A DNA stretch of 64,000 bases, from the NCBI RefSeq assembly GCF_012275375.1, contig NZ_JAAZQJ010000013.1, positions 62,001 to 126,000 on the forward strand, given 5' to 3'. Under the pieces are notes generated by a model. It saw only the letters and a list, made by a program, of their open reading frames with translations, searched no databases and was not told where the DNA came from. The position numbers and the translations under genes were made by a program. Each line of letters begins with the position of its first letter. Within the stretch, counting starts at the first letter, position 1. This DNA comes from Dyella sp. SG609 (GTDB lineage: Bacteria; Pseudomonadota; Gammaproteobacteria; Xanthomonadales; Rhodanobacteraceae). Below are positions 53,888-63,419 of this stretch, one piece after another.

Positions 53888-56314
53888 TTAGCGTTTGGGT
53901 CTTGAGTAGATCGTCAGGCCTTCCAGCGAACGCGTCGGCGCCGGAAACAGCAGGCTCGCCAGATAGCCGATCACGATGCACAGCAGGATGGAGATGGCCA
54001 GATAGAAATACGGATGCACCAGGTGGAACGACCAGGCGATCAAGGTGAGCACGATGCTCGAGGCGATACCGATCGCCACGCCGGGTGAATTCGCCCGGCG
54101 GGTGAACATCCCCAGCGTATAGGCGCCCGCGAAGCCGCCACCCAGCAAGCCCGCCAGTTCGATCGACACGTCGAACAGCGAGTGGATGTCGAAGCGCGAC
54201 AACAGCAATGCCGTGGCGATGCCGACCAGCCCCACCACCACCGTCATGATCTCCGCCATCAGCACGCTCTTCTTCGGCGACGGGTTCTTCACCAGCTTCT
54301 CGTAGAAGTCGACCGAGATCAGCGTCGCCACGCTGTTCATGATGCCCGACAGCGTTGCCATCGCGGCCGCGAAGATGCCGGCGATGATCAGGCCGGTCAC
54401 GCCCATCGGCAGTTCCGCGGCGATGAACAGCGGGAACGTGGCGTCGATGGGCAGCAAGGGATTCAGGCGGTCCGGGTTGTCCTTGTAGAACACGAACAGC
54501 GCCGTGCCGATCAGATAGAACACGAAGCCGCCGGGGATCATGATCGCGGCGAACATCCAGATCGAACGGCCCGCCTCCTTGTCCGACTCCGTCGACAAGG
54601 TGCGCTGCATCAGCACCTGGTCCTTGGGGAAGGTCAGCACCACGTCGAACAGCACCAGGAAAAGAAAACCCCAGACGGTCGCCTTGGTCAGGTCGAAGCT
54701 GAAGTCCAGCAGGTGCATCTTGTGGTTGGCGGTAGCGGTGTGCATGAACTGCCCCACTCCGCCATGCAGATGCCACACGATAAAGCCGATCACGAACAGC
54801 GCGCCGCCCATCTTCACCAGCACCTGCACGAAGTCGGTCCAGATCACCGCCTTCATGCCGCCCATCGCGGTGTAGACGATGGTGAAAACCCCCATCAGCA
54901 CCACGCTCAAGCTCACGCTGATGCCGGTGATGGTGGCGATGGCCAGCGCCGGCAGAAACAGGATCACGCTCATGCGGCTGCCGATCTGGGTCAGGATGCA
55001 CAGCGCGCTGGCCAGCATGCGGATGGCCGGATGGAAGCGCGTTTCCAGGTACGAGAACACCGACATCAGGTCGAGGCGGCGCAGCAGCGGCACGATCCAC
55101 ACCGCCACGAAGGCCAGGCCGAGCACGGCGATCAAGTTATTGGTGAGGTAGGTCCAGTTGCTTTCGAAGGACTTGGCGGGGATGGCGATAAAGCTGATCG
55201 AGCTGGTATTGGCCGCATAGAGGCTTACGCCCGCCGCCCAGAACGGAATGCTGCGGCCGCCGACGAAGAAATTCGCGGTGTTGTTGCGCTTCTCGCGCAG
55301 ATAGAAGTACAGGCCGATGCCGAACATCGCGGCGAGATAGACCAGGATCACCACCCAGTCCAGCCACTTCAGCAGCAGCTTGCCGGATTGCAGCTGCGCG
55401 GTGTGGATGGCGTAGCCGGCGCCGTCGCGCTGGGCCCAGGTGAAGCCGTCCTGCGCGGCGGCCATCAATGCGTCGTTCGCCGGTTGTGCGCCGGGCAGCG
55501 TGGCCCAGGAGCCGGTGATGCTGTGGTACGTCATCGGGCGCGCGCCTTCCGGCGTGCCGACCAGATAGAGCAGATGGGCCTGGCCCAGCGCGCGCGGGGC
55601 GGCGGGCAGCAGCGTGCCGGGGATGGTGGTGGCTTCGGTCCAGCCTTTCGTGGCCGACCAGCGCAGCAGTTGCTGTTTGCCGTCGTGCGCGACGGCGACG
55701 AACAGATTGGGGCCTTGCGCGACCAGCGATAGCGGTGGCGAGTGGCCGGGCCAGGCGGGAATATCGGTCCACCCTGCGCGGGGATCGGCCGGATTCGCTC
55801 GCCATGCCTGCGCCTTGCCAGCGACCGTGCCGGCCACGAACAGCGCATCGGCGGACACGGCGCCGCGCGGATCGGCCAATGCCGCCGGCAGCGCAGGGAG
55901 TGCGGTCGCATCGAGGCGATCGTTGCGCAGATGCAATTCCGCCAGCGCCGTGCGCCCCTGCGCCGGCCACACCAGGTAAGCGCGAGCGCCATCCTGGATC
56001 AGCGACACATCGTTCGGCATCGCCGCGGGCCAGGCCACCGTCAGCCAGCGCCTGCCCGCATCGTCGAGCCGCCACGCCTGCCCCTGCCCCACCGCCACGG
56101 TCTGCCCATCGATCACCGCCATGCCGACCAGCGCCTGCGCGGCCGCCAACGGCGGCAAGTCCGCGGTACGCAAAGGCGTCAGGCTTTCGGCATGCAGCGG
56201 CAGCGCGAGCAACAGCCAGGCCAGGCAGAACAGGCACGAACGGAACACGTGGAGCCGGGCCTCTCGATACGGTCGTCGCGGAACGGATTCCTGCGCCGGG
56301 CGCGCCGCCGTCAC
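53888..56314 (-). CDS. Fusion of mutarotase-like beta-propeller and sodium:solute symporter
   Basis: The protein is 808 aa. A GTG start overlaps the CitE stop codon (GTGA); a second GTG at 56248, directly before the signal-like FRSCLFCLAWLLLALPLHA, is an alternative start. Residues 45 to about 320 form a periplasmic propeller of the cyclically permuted mutarotase/NanM type (ALVGMAVIDGQTVAVGQGQAWRLDDAGRRW, LIQDGARAYLVWP, SVTG-type blades). Residues 325-800 are an SSS-family symporter with about 13 helices: YFYLREKRNNTANFFVGGRSIPFWAAGVSLYAANTSSISF, GGMKAVIWTDFVQ and AIMIPGGFVF. The propeller would present one anomer of a sugar or sugar acid to its own Na+-driven transporter. In sialic-acid systems these are separate proteins. 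Cargo is unknown; CitE co-transcription hints at an acid. Confidence 0.88.
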   Translation of the reverse strand: MTAARPAQESVPRRPYREARLHVFRSCLFCLAWLLLALPLHAESLTPLRTADLPPLAAAQALVGMAVIDGQTVAVGQGQAWRLDDAGRRWLTVAWPAAMPNDVSLIQDGARAYLVWPAQGRTALAELHLRNDRLDATALPALPAALADPRGAVSADALFVAGTVAGKAQAWRANPADPRAGWTDIPAWPGHSPPLSLVAQGPNLFVAVAHDGKQQLLRWSATKGWTEATTIPGTLLPAAPRALGQAHLLYLVGTPEGARPMTYHSITGSWATLPGAQPANDALMAAAQDGFTWAQRDGAGYAIHTAQLQSGKLLLKWLDWVVILVYLAAMFGIGLYFYLREKRNNTANFFVGGRSIPFWAAGVSLYAANTSSISFIAIPAKSFESNWTYLTNNLIAVLGLAFVAVWIVPLLRRLDLMSVFSYLETRFHPAIRMLASALCILTQIGSRMSVILFLPALAIATITGISVSLSVVLMGVFTIVYTAMGGMKAVIWTDFVQVLVKMGGALFVIGFIVWHLHGGVGQFMHTATANHKMHLLDFSFDLTKATVWGFLFLVLFDVVLTFPKDQVLMQRTLSTESDKEAGRSIWMFAAIMIPGGFVFYLIGTALFVFYKDNPDRLNPLLPIDATFPLFIAAELPMGVTGLIIAGIFAAAMATLSGIMNSVATLISVDFYEKLVKNPSPKKSVLMAEIMTVVVGLVGIATALLLSRFDIHSLFDVSIELAGLLGGGFAGAYTLGMFTRRANSPGVAIGIASSIVLTLIAWSFHLVHPYFYLAISILLCIVIGYLASLLFPAPTRSLEGLTIYSRPKR

Positions 56315-57165
56315 GGCTTGTGCGCCGCGGCGAGCAAGGCCTGCGCCCGTTTCAGGAACGGCAGGTCGACCATCTTGCCATCGACCATGAAGGCGCCGCG
56401 ACCCTGGTTGCCCGGATCTCGCGCGGCTTCGACGATGCGGCGCGCGCTTTCGATCTCCGCTTCGGAGACGGCGAACGCTTCGTTGGCCAGCGCCACCTGG
56501 CGCGGATGGATGCAGCTCTTGCCGAGATAGCCGAGCCGGCGTGCCAGCGCGGCTTCGGCACGGTAGCCGTCGCTGTTGGCGACGTCCGCGAAGGCGCCAT
56601 CGAGTGCGAACACGTCCGCCTGTGCGGCGGCCATGCGCATGGCGAAAAGCACGGACTGCACATTGGCCAGATCGTGCCGCTCGATGCCGTACGGCTCGAA
56701 CATATCCGCCAGGCCCAGCTGCAGCCCCGCCACGCGCGGATGCGCGCCGGCGATCGACGCGGCCCGGGCCAGCGCACGCGGCGTTTCGATGTTCACCAAT
56801 AGCCGCGTGCGGCGCTGCCAGCCGCGCGCCGCTTCCACCCGCGCGATCATGTCCACCGCCGCGCGCACTTCCTCGGCGGATTCGATCTTGGGCAGGTTGA
56901 TCAGGGTGACGCCGTCGCCGACCACCGCTTCCACGTCGTCGCTGAAGTACGGCGTGGATGGCGCATTGGTGCGCACGATCATCAGCTTGGGCGATTGCCT
57001 TGCCGCCTCGGTGGCAAGGAAGGCCGCGACGGCGGTGCGCGCGGCGCCCTTGAGGTCGGGCGTGACCGAATCCTCGAGGTCGAACGACAGCGCATCGGCC
57101 TCGCCGGCCAGCGTCTTGGCGAACAGCTCCGGCCGCCCTCCGGGGACGAACAGCTTGCTACGCAT
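56311..57165 (-). CDS. CitE-like HpcH/HpaI aldolase-family lyase
   Basis: The protein is 284 aa and starts at MRSKLFVPGGRPELFAK. Family motifs: ADALSFDLEDSVTPDLKGAAR (acidic metal ligand region), LMIVRTNAP, INLPKIESAEEV, LLVNIETPRALARAASIAGAHPRVAGLQLGLADMFEPYGIE and the C-terminal GYLGKSCIHPRQVALANEAF. Relatives cleave acyl-CoA esters such as malyl-, citramalyl- or citryl-CoA, using Mg. No CitD or CitF partner is present, so this is a stand-alone type. It overlaps the symporter gene and could act on CoA thioesters made by the CoA-transferase at 42749. The upstream frame to 57315 has no ribosome-binding site and is excluded. Confidence 0.9.
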   Translation of the reverse strand: MRSKLFVPGGRPELFAKTLAGEADALSFDLEDSVTPDLKGAARTAVAAFLATEAARQSPKLMIVRTNAPSTPYFSDDVEAVVGDGVTLINLPKIESAEEVRAAVDMIARVEAARGWQRRTRLLVNIETPRALARAASIAGAHPRVAGLQLGLADMFEPYGIERHDLANVQSVLFAMRMAAAQADVFALDGAFADVANSDGYRAEAALARRLGYLGKSCIHPRQVALANEAFAVSEAEIESARRIVEAARDPGNQGRGAFMVDGKMVDLPFLKRAQALLAAAHKP

Positions 57166-57542
57166 GGAGGATGGGCGGCGAAATCGGCATGCCCGTAGTG
57201 TGCGGCAGCGATCCCGCGCGATCGGTACAGCGCGGGCTTGTTCAGACGATAGCGATGCTATCGATTCGCCGCGGTGCGGCATGGCGCGGGCTGTGGATGG
57301 GCGCCGCCCCATCAAGCATCGTCATTCCGGCGCAGGCCGGAATCCAGTGGCGGTATCGCTCGATTTTCGCCAAGAGCTTCTGGCGCTTTCGCGACAATCC
57401 CGCATTGTCGTTACTGGATGATTCGCTTCGCTCACCCCTTCGGGGCCGCCCTGCGGGCGTTCTTCGCGCTACGCGCTCGTCCGGCCTGCGCCGGAATGAC
57501 GAGCTGTTGGCCGCGGGCGCACCGCACCCGCGGCCTTCCACA
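57166..57542. repeat. Gene-free stretch with two inverted CCGG-palindrome repeats
   Basis: Copy 1 (57321-57347) reads GTCATTCCGGCGCAGGCCGG and continues AATCCAG. Copy 2 (57479-57502) is its inverted match GTCCGGCCTGCGCCGGAATGAC. They can fold into one 180-bp hairpin lying between the 5' end of the CitE gene and the 3' end of the autotransporter gene. The same family appears at 42221 and 42327 and, decayed, near 14941. No gene is visible here. Confidence 0.85.
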
Positions 57543-60500
57543 TTACGGATCGAACTTCTTCTCGACCCCCAGCTGGATCGACTGGTTGTCCCGCGTGCTG
57601 TTGTCCAGCAGGTTCTGGTACTCCAGCCGCATCGACCAGCCCTTCAGCGTCTGCAGCATCACGCCCGCGCCCACCAGGGTGTGGTTGCGGTTGGTGTTGC
57701 CCAGCGCCGCCTGGTACAGCGGGCCGCCCAGCAGATCCGCGTAGCGCATCGCCGCGATGCTCGCGCCCTGGAAGTCGTGGCGGAATTCCGCCCGCAGCTG
57801 CGGCATCCACACGCCGTAGTCGCGCTTGACCACCCACTGCGCGCGCAGGCCCAGCACGCCGGTGCTGGTCTTCACGGTCTGGCGCTCGTACTGCAGCGCG
57901 TAGACGCTGTCGCCGTGCTCGGTGTAGCTGTCGAGCGTGGCGCGTGCGAAGTCGAAGCGGCCGTACGGCGAGATCAGCATGCCGTCCTCGGTGCGGTGCT
58001 CGTAGCCCACCGAGAGCGAGGCGAAGTACTGCTTGCCGTCGCGGCTGCCGGTCACCGTGTTGCCGTTGTCGGTGACGTAGCGGCGCGAGTCGAACGACAT
58101 CTTCTGGTAGCCGATCAGCGCGTCGACATACACCAGCGGCACCGGGCGGTAGCTGCCGTACACCGCCGCGCTGTAGGCGTCGACCGTGCTGCGGCTGTCG
58201 TGCTTGCCCACGTCGGAGGAGTCGTGGCCGTAGCCGACGCCCACGCCCGCCGCGAAGTTGTCGCCGAAGGCGCGGTCCGCACCCAGGCTCACGCCCGAGG
58301 TGGTGAAGTCGATGCCGTCGCTGCTGCTGCCCGGCAAGGTCTTGCCGAAGTTCACCGCACCGCCGGTCCACACCGACCACGTACCCGGCTGGCCCGCCGC
58401 GCCGGAGCGCTGGCCCTGGCCCGGCGTCGGCTCGTCCGGCTGCACCAGGAAGCGGCGGCCCCAATCTTCACGACCCCAGTCGTCGTCGCGGCCGTGCAGG
58501 CCCGCCATCGGGTCGCGGTTCTGCCGTGCGCTGGCCGAGCTGAAGCTGATGCCGTTGCTGAAGCCGCCGCCACCGGCGCCGGTGTGCAGGGTTTCCAGGC
58601 GGCGCTGGAAGTTGTCGATCTGGCCCACCGCCAGGCGGCGTGCCGAATCGGCCTGCGCCTGCAGGATGCCCAGCACTTCGGCGTCCTTCGACGGATCGCT
58701 GCGGCCGGTCACGGTGATGTTCACCGTCGCCGTGGCGGAAGTGGCGTAGGCATTGCTCAGCGTGTAGCTGACCTGCGCCTGGCCGCTGTAGCTGTTGGCC
58801 GCGGTGAATTCCAGCGTATAGCCCGAGGTTCCGCTGTTGTGGATGTGCGCGTTGCCCGCCGCGGCCGGCGACACCGAGATCAGCGTGGCGCCGGTGAACG
58901 GACCGCCGTGCGCCGCCGTGGTCAGGTCCACCTGCACCGTGCGGCCGGCCACCACGTTGGCGGTCAGCGCCGCCGGCAGCGGGATCGGATTCACGGTGAC
59001 GGTGATGTGCGCCGGCGTGGAGGTGCCGAACGGGTTGGACAGCGTGTAGTCCATGCCCACCGCGCCCGAGGCGTCCTGCGGCGCCGTGTACACGATGTCG
59101 GTGCCGCTCACCGCCGCCGTGCCCTTGGCGGGCGGCGTGGTAATGGCCACGCCGGTGAACGGCGAGCCGGTGGCGCCGGCGGTGGCGTGGATGGTGACCG
59201 ACTGGCCGGCCAGCACGGTGCCGCTCTGCGCCGCCGCGACCGGCACGGCCAGCGGCGTCACGGTGACGGTCACCGTGGCGGGCGCCGAGGTGCCGCCGGG
59301 GCCGCTGGCCGTGTAGGTGAAGGTGTCGGTGCCGAAGAAGTTCGTCGCCGGCGTGTACACCGCATTGAGGCCGCTCACCGTCGCCGCGCCGTGCGCCGGA
59401 GCCTGCGCCACCGCGATGCTGGTGATCGGGCCGGTGTCGTTGGCGGTGACGTTGATGGTGACGGGCGCGTTCGCCGGCGTGCTGGCGGTGTCGTTCACCG
59501 CCACCGGCACGGGCTGGTTGATGCCCACCGTATAGGCCTGGCTGCCGGTGAAGCCGTTGGTGTCGGTGGCCGTCACGGTGAAGCTGTAGTTGCCCGCCGC
59601 GGTCGGCGTGCCGCTGATCGCGCCCGCGCTGCTCAGCGCGATGCCGGGCGGCAGCGCACCCGCCGTGAGGCTGTAGGTGAAGCTGCCGCTGCCGCCGCTG
59701 GCGCTCACCGTCTGGCTGTAGGCCACGCCCACCTGGCCGCCCGGCAAGGTGGTGCGGGTGAAGGTGATGGCCGGCGCGTTCACCGTCACCGTATAGGCCT
59801 GGCTGCCGCTGAAGCCGAAGCCGTCGGTCGCCTTGACGGTGAAGCTGTAGGGGCCGGCGGTGGTCGGCGTGCCGCTGATGACGCCGGCGCTGCTCAGCGC
59901 GATGCCTGGCGGCAGCGCGCCGGAGAGCAGGCTGAAGGTGTAGCCGCCGTTGCCGCCGCTCGCGGTCAGCGGCTGGTTGTACGCGACGCTGCCGGTGAAC
60001 GCCGCCAGCGTGGTCGGCGTGATGGCGATCGTCGGCGCATTCACCGTGACGGTATAGGCCTGGCTGCCGCTGAAGCCGAAGCCGTCGGTGGCCTTGACGG
60101 TGAAGTTGTAGGAGCCCGGCGTGGTCGGCGTACCCGACACGATGCCGGCGCTGCTCAGCGCAATGCCGGCCGGCAGCGCACCCGCCGTGAGGCTGAAGGT
60201 GTAGCCGCCGTTGCCGCCGCTGGCCGTGATCGTCTGGCTGTAGGCGACGCCGCCCGAACCCGCCGGCAGCGTGGCCGGGGTGAGCGTGATGGCCGGCGCG
60301 TTCACCGTGAAGGCGTAGGCCTGGCTGCCGGTGAAGCCGTGGCCATCGGTGGCGGTGACGGTGAAGTTGTAGGTGCCGGCCGTGGTCGGCGTGCCGGACA
60401 GCACGCCGCCGCTGGTCAGGCCGATGCCCGGCGGCAGTGCGCCGGCCGAGAGGCTGTAGGCATAGGTGCCGTTGCCGCCGCTCGCGGTGATCGTCTGGTT

Positions 60501-63419
60501 GTAGGCGACACCGCCGGTGCCCGCCGGCAGCGTGGACGGCGCCAGGACGACCGTCGGCGCGGCCAGCACCAGCGCCACCGGCTGGGTCGCCGTGAACGGC
60601 GCGCCGGTGCCGGTGCTGCTGTCGGTCGCCCGCACGGTGAAGTTGAAGGTGCCGGCGACCGTCGGCGTGCCGGACAGCACGCCGCTCGACGAGAGCGACA
60701 GGCCCGCCGGCAAGGTGCCCACGCTGAGCGCGTAGGTGTACGTCGGCGTGCCGCCGCTGGCGGTGAAGGTGTGGCTGTAGGCCACTTCCGCCGTGCCGCT
60801 GGCCGGCGCGGCGGAGGTGAACACCACCGTGCCCGCGCCCACCGTGCCGCTATAGGCCTGGCTGCCGGTGAAGCCGCCGCTGTCGGTGGCGGTGATGGTG
60901 AAGCTGTAGGCGCCCGCCGCGGTCACCGTGCCGCTGAGCACGCCCGAGCTGCCGTCCAGGCTGAGGCCTGCCGGCAGCACGCCGGAGCTGACGCTGTAGG
61001 TGAACGTGGCCGGATGGCCTTCGGAGGCGGTGATCGCCTGGCTGTAGGCCACGCCCACCGACGGTGCCGGCAGGCTGCCCGGCGACAGCGTGATGGTCGG
61101 CGCGACGATCGCCAGCGTGTAGCTGCCCGACACGTGGAACGGTGCGCTGGTGCCGGTGGAGCTGTCGGTCGCCTGCACCGTGAAGTTGAAGTTGCCGGCC
61201 GCGGTCGGCGTGCCGGACAGCGTGCCGGTGGACGACAGCGTCACGCCCGGCGGCAGTGCGCCCGAAGTGATTGCATAGGTGTAGGGCGAGGTGCCGTTGG
61301 CGGCGGTGAAGCTGCCGCTCACCGCCACGCCGGCCGTGCCGTTGATGGTGGTGCCGGTGCTGGGCGTCAGCGTCAGCGTCGGCGCGTTCACCGTCAGGGT
61401 GTAGGCGCTGCTGCCGGTGTACGGACCGGTGCCGGTGCTGCTGTCGGTCGCGGTGATGGTCAGGTTGTAGGCGCCGGCACCGGTAGGCGTGCCGGTGATC
61501 GCACCGCTGCTGCTCAGGCTCAGGCCCGGCGGCAGCGAACCCGCGGTCACCGCATAGGTGTACGCGCTGGTGCCGCCGGAGGCCGTGACGTTCTGCGAGT
61601 ACGAGCCCGCCACCGTCGCGTTGGGCAGCGAAGCCGGCGCAAGGGTGATGCTCGGCGCGTTCACGGTAAGCGTCAGCGCACCGCTGGTGGCGCTGAACGG
61701 ACCGGTGCCGGTGCTGCTGTCGGTGGCGGTCACGGTGAAGTTGAACGTACCGCCCGCGGTCGGCGTACCCGACAGCGTGCCGTTGCTGGCCAGCGTGATG
61801 CCCGCCGGCAAGCTGCCGGAAGCGATCGTATAGCTGTACGGCGCGGTGCCGCCGGTGGCGCCCGCCAGCGAGCGGCTGTAGGCGGTACCCACCGTGGCCG
61901 GCAGCGGATTGGTCGGCGCGTAGCTGATGGTGGGCGCGGCGATGGTCAGCGTCAGCGTGCCGCTGGTGGCGCTGAACGGGCCGGTGCCGGTGCTGCTGTC
62001 GGTGGCCTTCACCGTGAAGTTGAACGTGCCGTTCGCGGTGGGCGTGCCGGACAGCGTGCCGTTGCTGGCCAGCGTGATGCCGGCCGGCAGCGCGCCGGAA
62101 GCGATGGTGTAGCTGTACGGCGTGGCGCCGCCGCTGGCGCCGGCGAGCGACTGGCTGTACGCGGTGCCGACGGTGCCGGCCGCGGGGCTGGACGGCGTGT
62201 AGGTGATGGTGGGGGGCGAGACGGTGATCGTCGCGGTGGCGGGTGCGGAGGTGCCGCTCGCGTTAGTTGCCGTGTACGTGAAGCTGTCGGGACCGGCGTA
62301 GCCGGGCGTCGGCGTATACGTGATCGACGTACCGCTCGCGGTGGCCGTGCCGTGCGCGGCTTGCGTGCCGACGGCGACGGAGGCCGGCGCACCGCCGGTG
62401 ATGTTGAGCGTGATCGGATTGTTGGTGCTGTTGTAGGCGACGGTGGCGCTGACCGGGTTGGCGACGGGGGGCGGCAGGGTCTGGACAGTGACATTAAAAA
62501 TAGTGGCGGAGAAGAATCCGCCCGTGTCGGTCACTCTTACGGTGAAGCTCTTCGCACCCGCCGTCGTAGGCGTACCGCTGATTGTTCCGTTGCTCGCAAG
62601 CACCAGGCCGGTGGGAAGCGTGGTGCCGCCGTCGAGCGTATAGGTGTAAGGCGCCGTGCCACCAGTCGCAGTCAGCGTGAAGCTGTAGGGCGTGTTGATG
62701 ATCGGATTGCTGGGCGTGTTCGTGATGTGGACGTTCGGCGCCGCGATCGTGACCGTATAACTTTGAATGCCGGTCACGCTGGCGCTATCGGTCGCAGTGA
62801 CGGTAAACGAGTAAGTGTTGTCCGTCGTCGGCGTGCCTGAAATCACACCGGCCGTACTAAGGCTTAGCCCGGGCGGCAGCGTGCCGCTGGTAACCGCATA
62901 GGTATACGGCGCAGTGCCGCCGGAGGCGCTCAAGGTGGTGGAGCTGTAGGTGACAGCCACGGTGCCCGAGGGCAGCGTCGTCGGCGTAATGTTGATAGGC
63001 GAAGTGTGCGGCGCAATGTTCAACGTCACGGTAATGGCGGGATCCGTGCCGCCGAGACCGTCGTCGAACTTGAAGGAGTCCGTCGTGGCTCCATCGCCGT
63101 TATTGACATAAGTGATCTTGCGAAGGCTGTAGTCGGTGGTCTGCGCCGAACCGTGACTGGCCGGAACCGTGACATCACCGATCACATTGAAGGAAGAGCC
63201 GCTGCAGCTTACGGGCACGTCGATGACGATGGTGCCGCCTGAGGGCACCGGTGACCCGACGCTCGCATTGGGCGGCGTGAAGTCCGGGCAGCTTGCGTAG
63301 GACATGCCGGGCAAGGCCAGCATGACGCACAGCAATAAAAATGCAGTCCAGCGGCCGAATAAATGACGGCCGAGCCCATGGCGCATCGCATCGCGATGCT
63401 TCGACTCCGTATGCCACAT
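57543..63419 (-). CDS. Giant autotransporter adhesin-like protein with about twelve putative-Ig repeats
   Basis: The protein is 1958 aa. The start is fixed by GGGGA seven bases before the ATG at 63419; the signal peptide is FGRWTAFLLLCVMLALPGMSYA. After a short Cys-containing head come about twelve repeats of 75-95 residues with the He_PIG signature (GG..PYTYA..G.LP.GL.LSS.G..SGTPT.AG.Y.FTV.ATDS). They are interrupted after the second and followed after the last by VCBS/Big_9-like modules (APAHGAATV.G....YTP...F.GTDTFTYTA). The last 280 residues form an autotransporter beta-barrel (WSVWTGGAVNFGKTLPGSSS, GVGVGYGHDSSDVG, YVDALIGYQKMSFDSRRYVT, QSIQLGVEKKFDP). It is probably displayed on the cell surface for adhesion or carbohydrate contact. 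The repeats are nearly identical at the DNA level, so assembly length may vary. Confidence 0.92.
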   Translation of the reverse strand: MWHTESKHRDAMRHGLGRHLFGRWTAFLLLCVMLALPGMSYASCPDFTPPNASVGSPVPSGGTIVIDVPVSCSGSSFNVIGDVTVPASHGSAQTTDYSLRKITYVNNGDGATTDSFKFDDGLGGTDPAITVTLNIAPHTSPINITPTTLPSGTVAVTYSSTTLSASGGTAPYTYAVTSGTLPPGLSLSTAGVISGTPTTDNTYSFTVTATDSASVTGIQSYTVTIAAPNVHITNTPSNPIINTPYSFTLTATGGTAPYTYTLDGGTTLPTGLVLASNGTISGTPTTAGAKSFTVRVTDTGGFFSATIFNVTVQTLPPPVANPVSATVAYNSTNNPITLNITGGAPASVAVGTQAAHGTATASGTSITYTPTPGYAGPDSFTYTATNASGTSAPATATITVSPPTITYTPSSPAAGTVGTAYSQSLAGASGGATPYSYTIASGALPAGITLASNGTLSGTPTANGTFNFTVKATDSSTGTGPFSATSGTLTLTIAAPTISYAPTNPLPATVGTAYSRSLAGATGGTAPYSYTIASGSLPAGITLASNGTLSGTPTAGGTFNFTVTATDSSTGTGPFSATSGALTLTVNAPSITLAPASLPNATVAGSYSQNVTASGGTSAYTYAVTAGSLPPGLSLSSSGAITGTPTGAGAYNLTITATDSSTGTGPYTGSSAYTLTVNAPTLTLTPSTGTTINGTAGVAVSGSFTAANGTSPYTYAITSGALPPGVTLSSTGTLSGTPTAAGNFNFTVQATDSSTGTSAPFHVSGSYTLAIVAPTITLSPGSLPAPSVGVAYSQAITASEGHPATFTYSVSSGVLPAGLSLDGSSGVLSGTVTAAGAYSFTITATDSGGFTGSQAYSGTVGAGTVVFTSAAPASGTAEVAYSHTFTASGGTPTYTYALSVGTLPAGLSLSSSGVLSGTPTVAGTFNFTVRATDSSTGTGAPFTATQPVALVLAAPTVVLAPSTLPAGTGGVAYNQTITASGGNGTYAYSLSAGALPPGIGLTSGGVLSGTPTTAGTYNFTVTATDGHGFTGSQAYAFTVNAPAITLTPATLPAGSGGVAYSQTITASGGNGGYTFSLTAGALPAGIALSSAGIVSGTPTTPGSYNFTVKATDGFGFSGSQAYTVTVNAPTIAITPTTLAAFTGSVAYNQPLTASGGNGGYTFSLLSGALPPGIALSSAGVISGTPTTAGPYSFTVKATDGFGFSGSQAYTVTVNAPAITFTRTTLPGGQVGVAYSQTVSASGGSGSFTYSLTAGALPPGIALSSAGAISGTPTAAGNYSFTVTATDTNGFTGSQAYTVGINQPVPVAVNDTASTPANAPVTINVTANDTGPITSIAVAQAPAHGAATVSGLNAVYTPATNFFGTDTFTYTASGPGGTSAPATVTVTVTPLAVPVAAAQSGTVLAGQSVTIHATAGATGSPFTGVAITTPPAKGTAAVSGTDIVYTAPQDASGAVGMDYTLSNPFGTSTPAHITVTVNPIPLPAALTANVVAGRTVQVDLTTAAHGGPFTGATLISVSPAAAGNAHIHNSGTSGYTLEFTAANSYSGQAQVSYTLSNAYATSATATVNITVTGRSDPSKDAEVLGILQAQADSARRLAVGQIDNFQRRLETLHTGAGGGGFSNGISFSSASARQNRDPMAGLHGRDDDWGREDWGRRFLVQPDEPTPGQGQRSGAAGQPGTWSVWTGGAVNFGKTLPGSSSDGIDFTTSGVSLGADRAFGDNFAAGVGVGYGHDSSDVGKHDSRSTVDAYSAAVYGSYRPVPLVYVDALIGYQKMSFDSRRYVTDNGNTVTGSRDGKQYFASLSVGYEHRTEDGMLISPYGRFDFARATLDSYTEHGDSVYALQYERQTVKTSTGVLGLRAQWVVKRDYGVWMPQLRAEFRHDFQGASIAAMRYADLLGGPLYQAALGNTNRNHTLVGAGVMLQTLKGWSMRLEYQNLLDNSTRDNQSIQLGVEKKFDP

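Noticed and set aside
57171-62840. 1889-codon open frame on the plus strand
   Set aside because: It lies opposite the autotransporter gene; the frame is open because of repeated GC-rich codons. Its product is Arg/Val/Gly-rich with no domain, while the minus-strand product has a signal peptide, repeats and a barrel.
57543-63419. Regularly repeated DNA that might suggest a CRISPR or satellite array
   Set aside because: Period is about 230-290 bp, in frame, and encodes Ig-like domains with a signal peptide and barrel.
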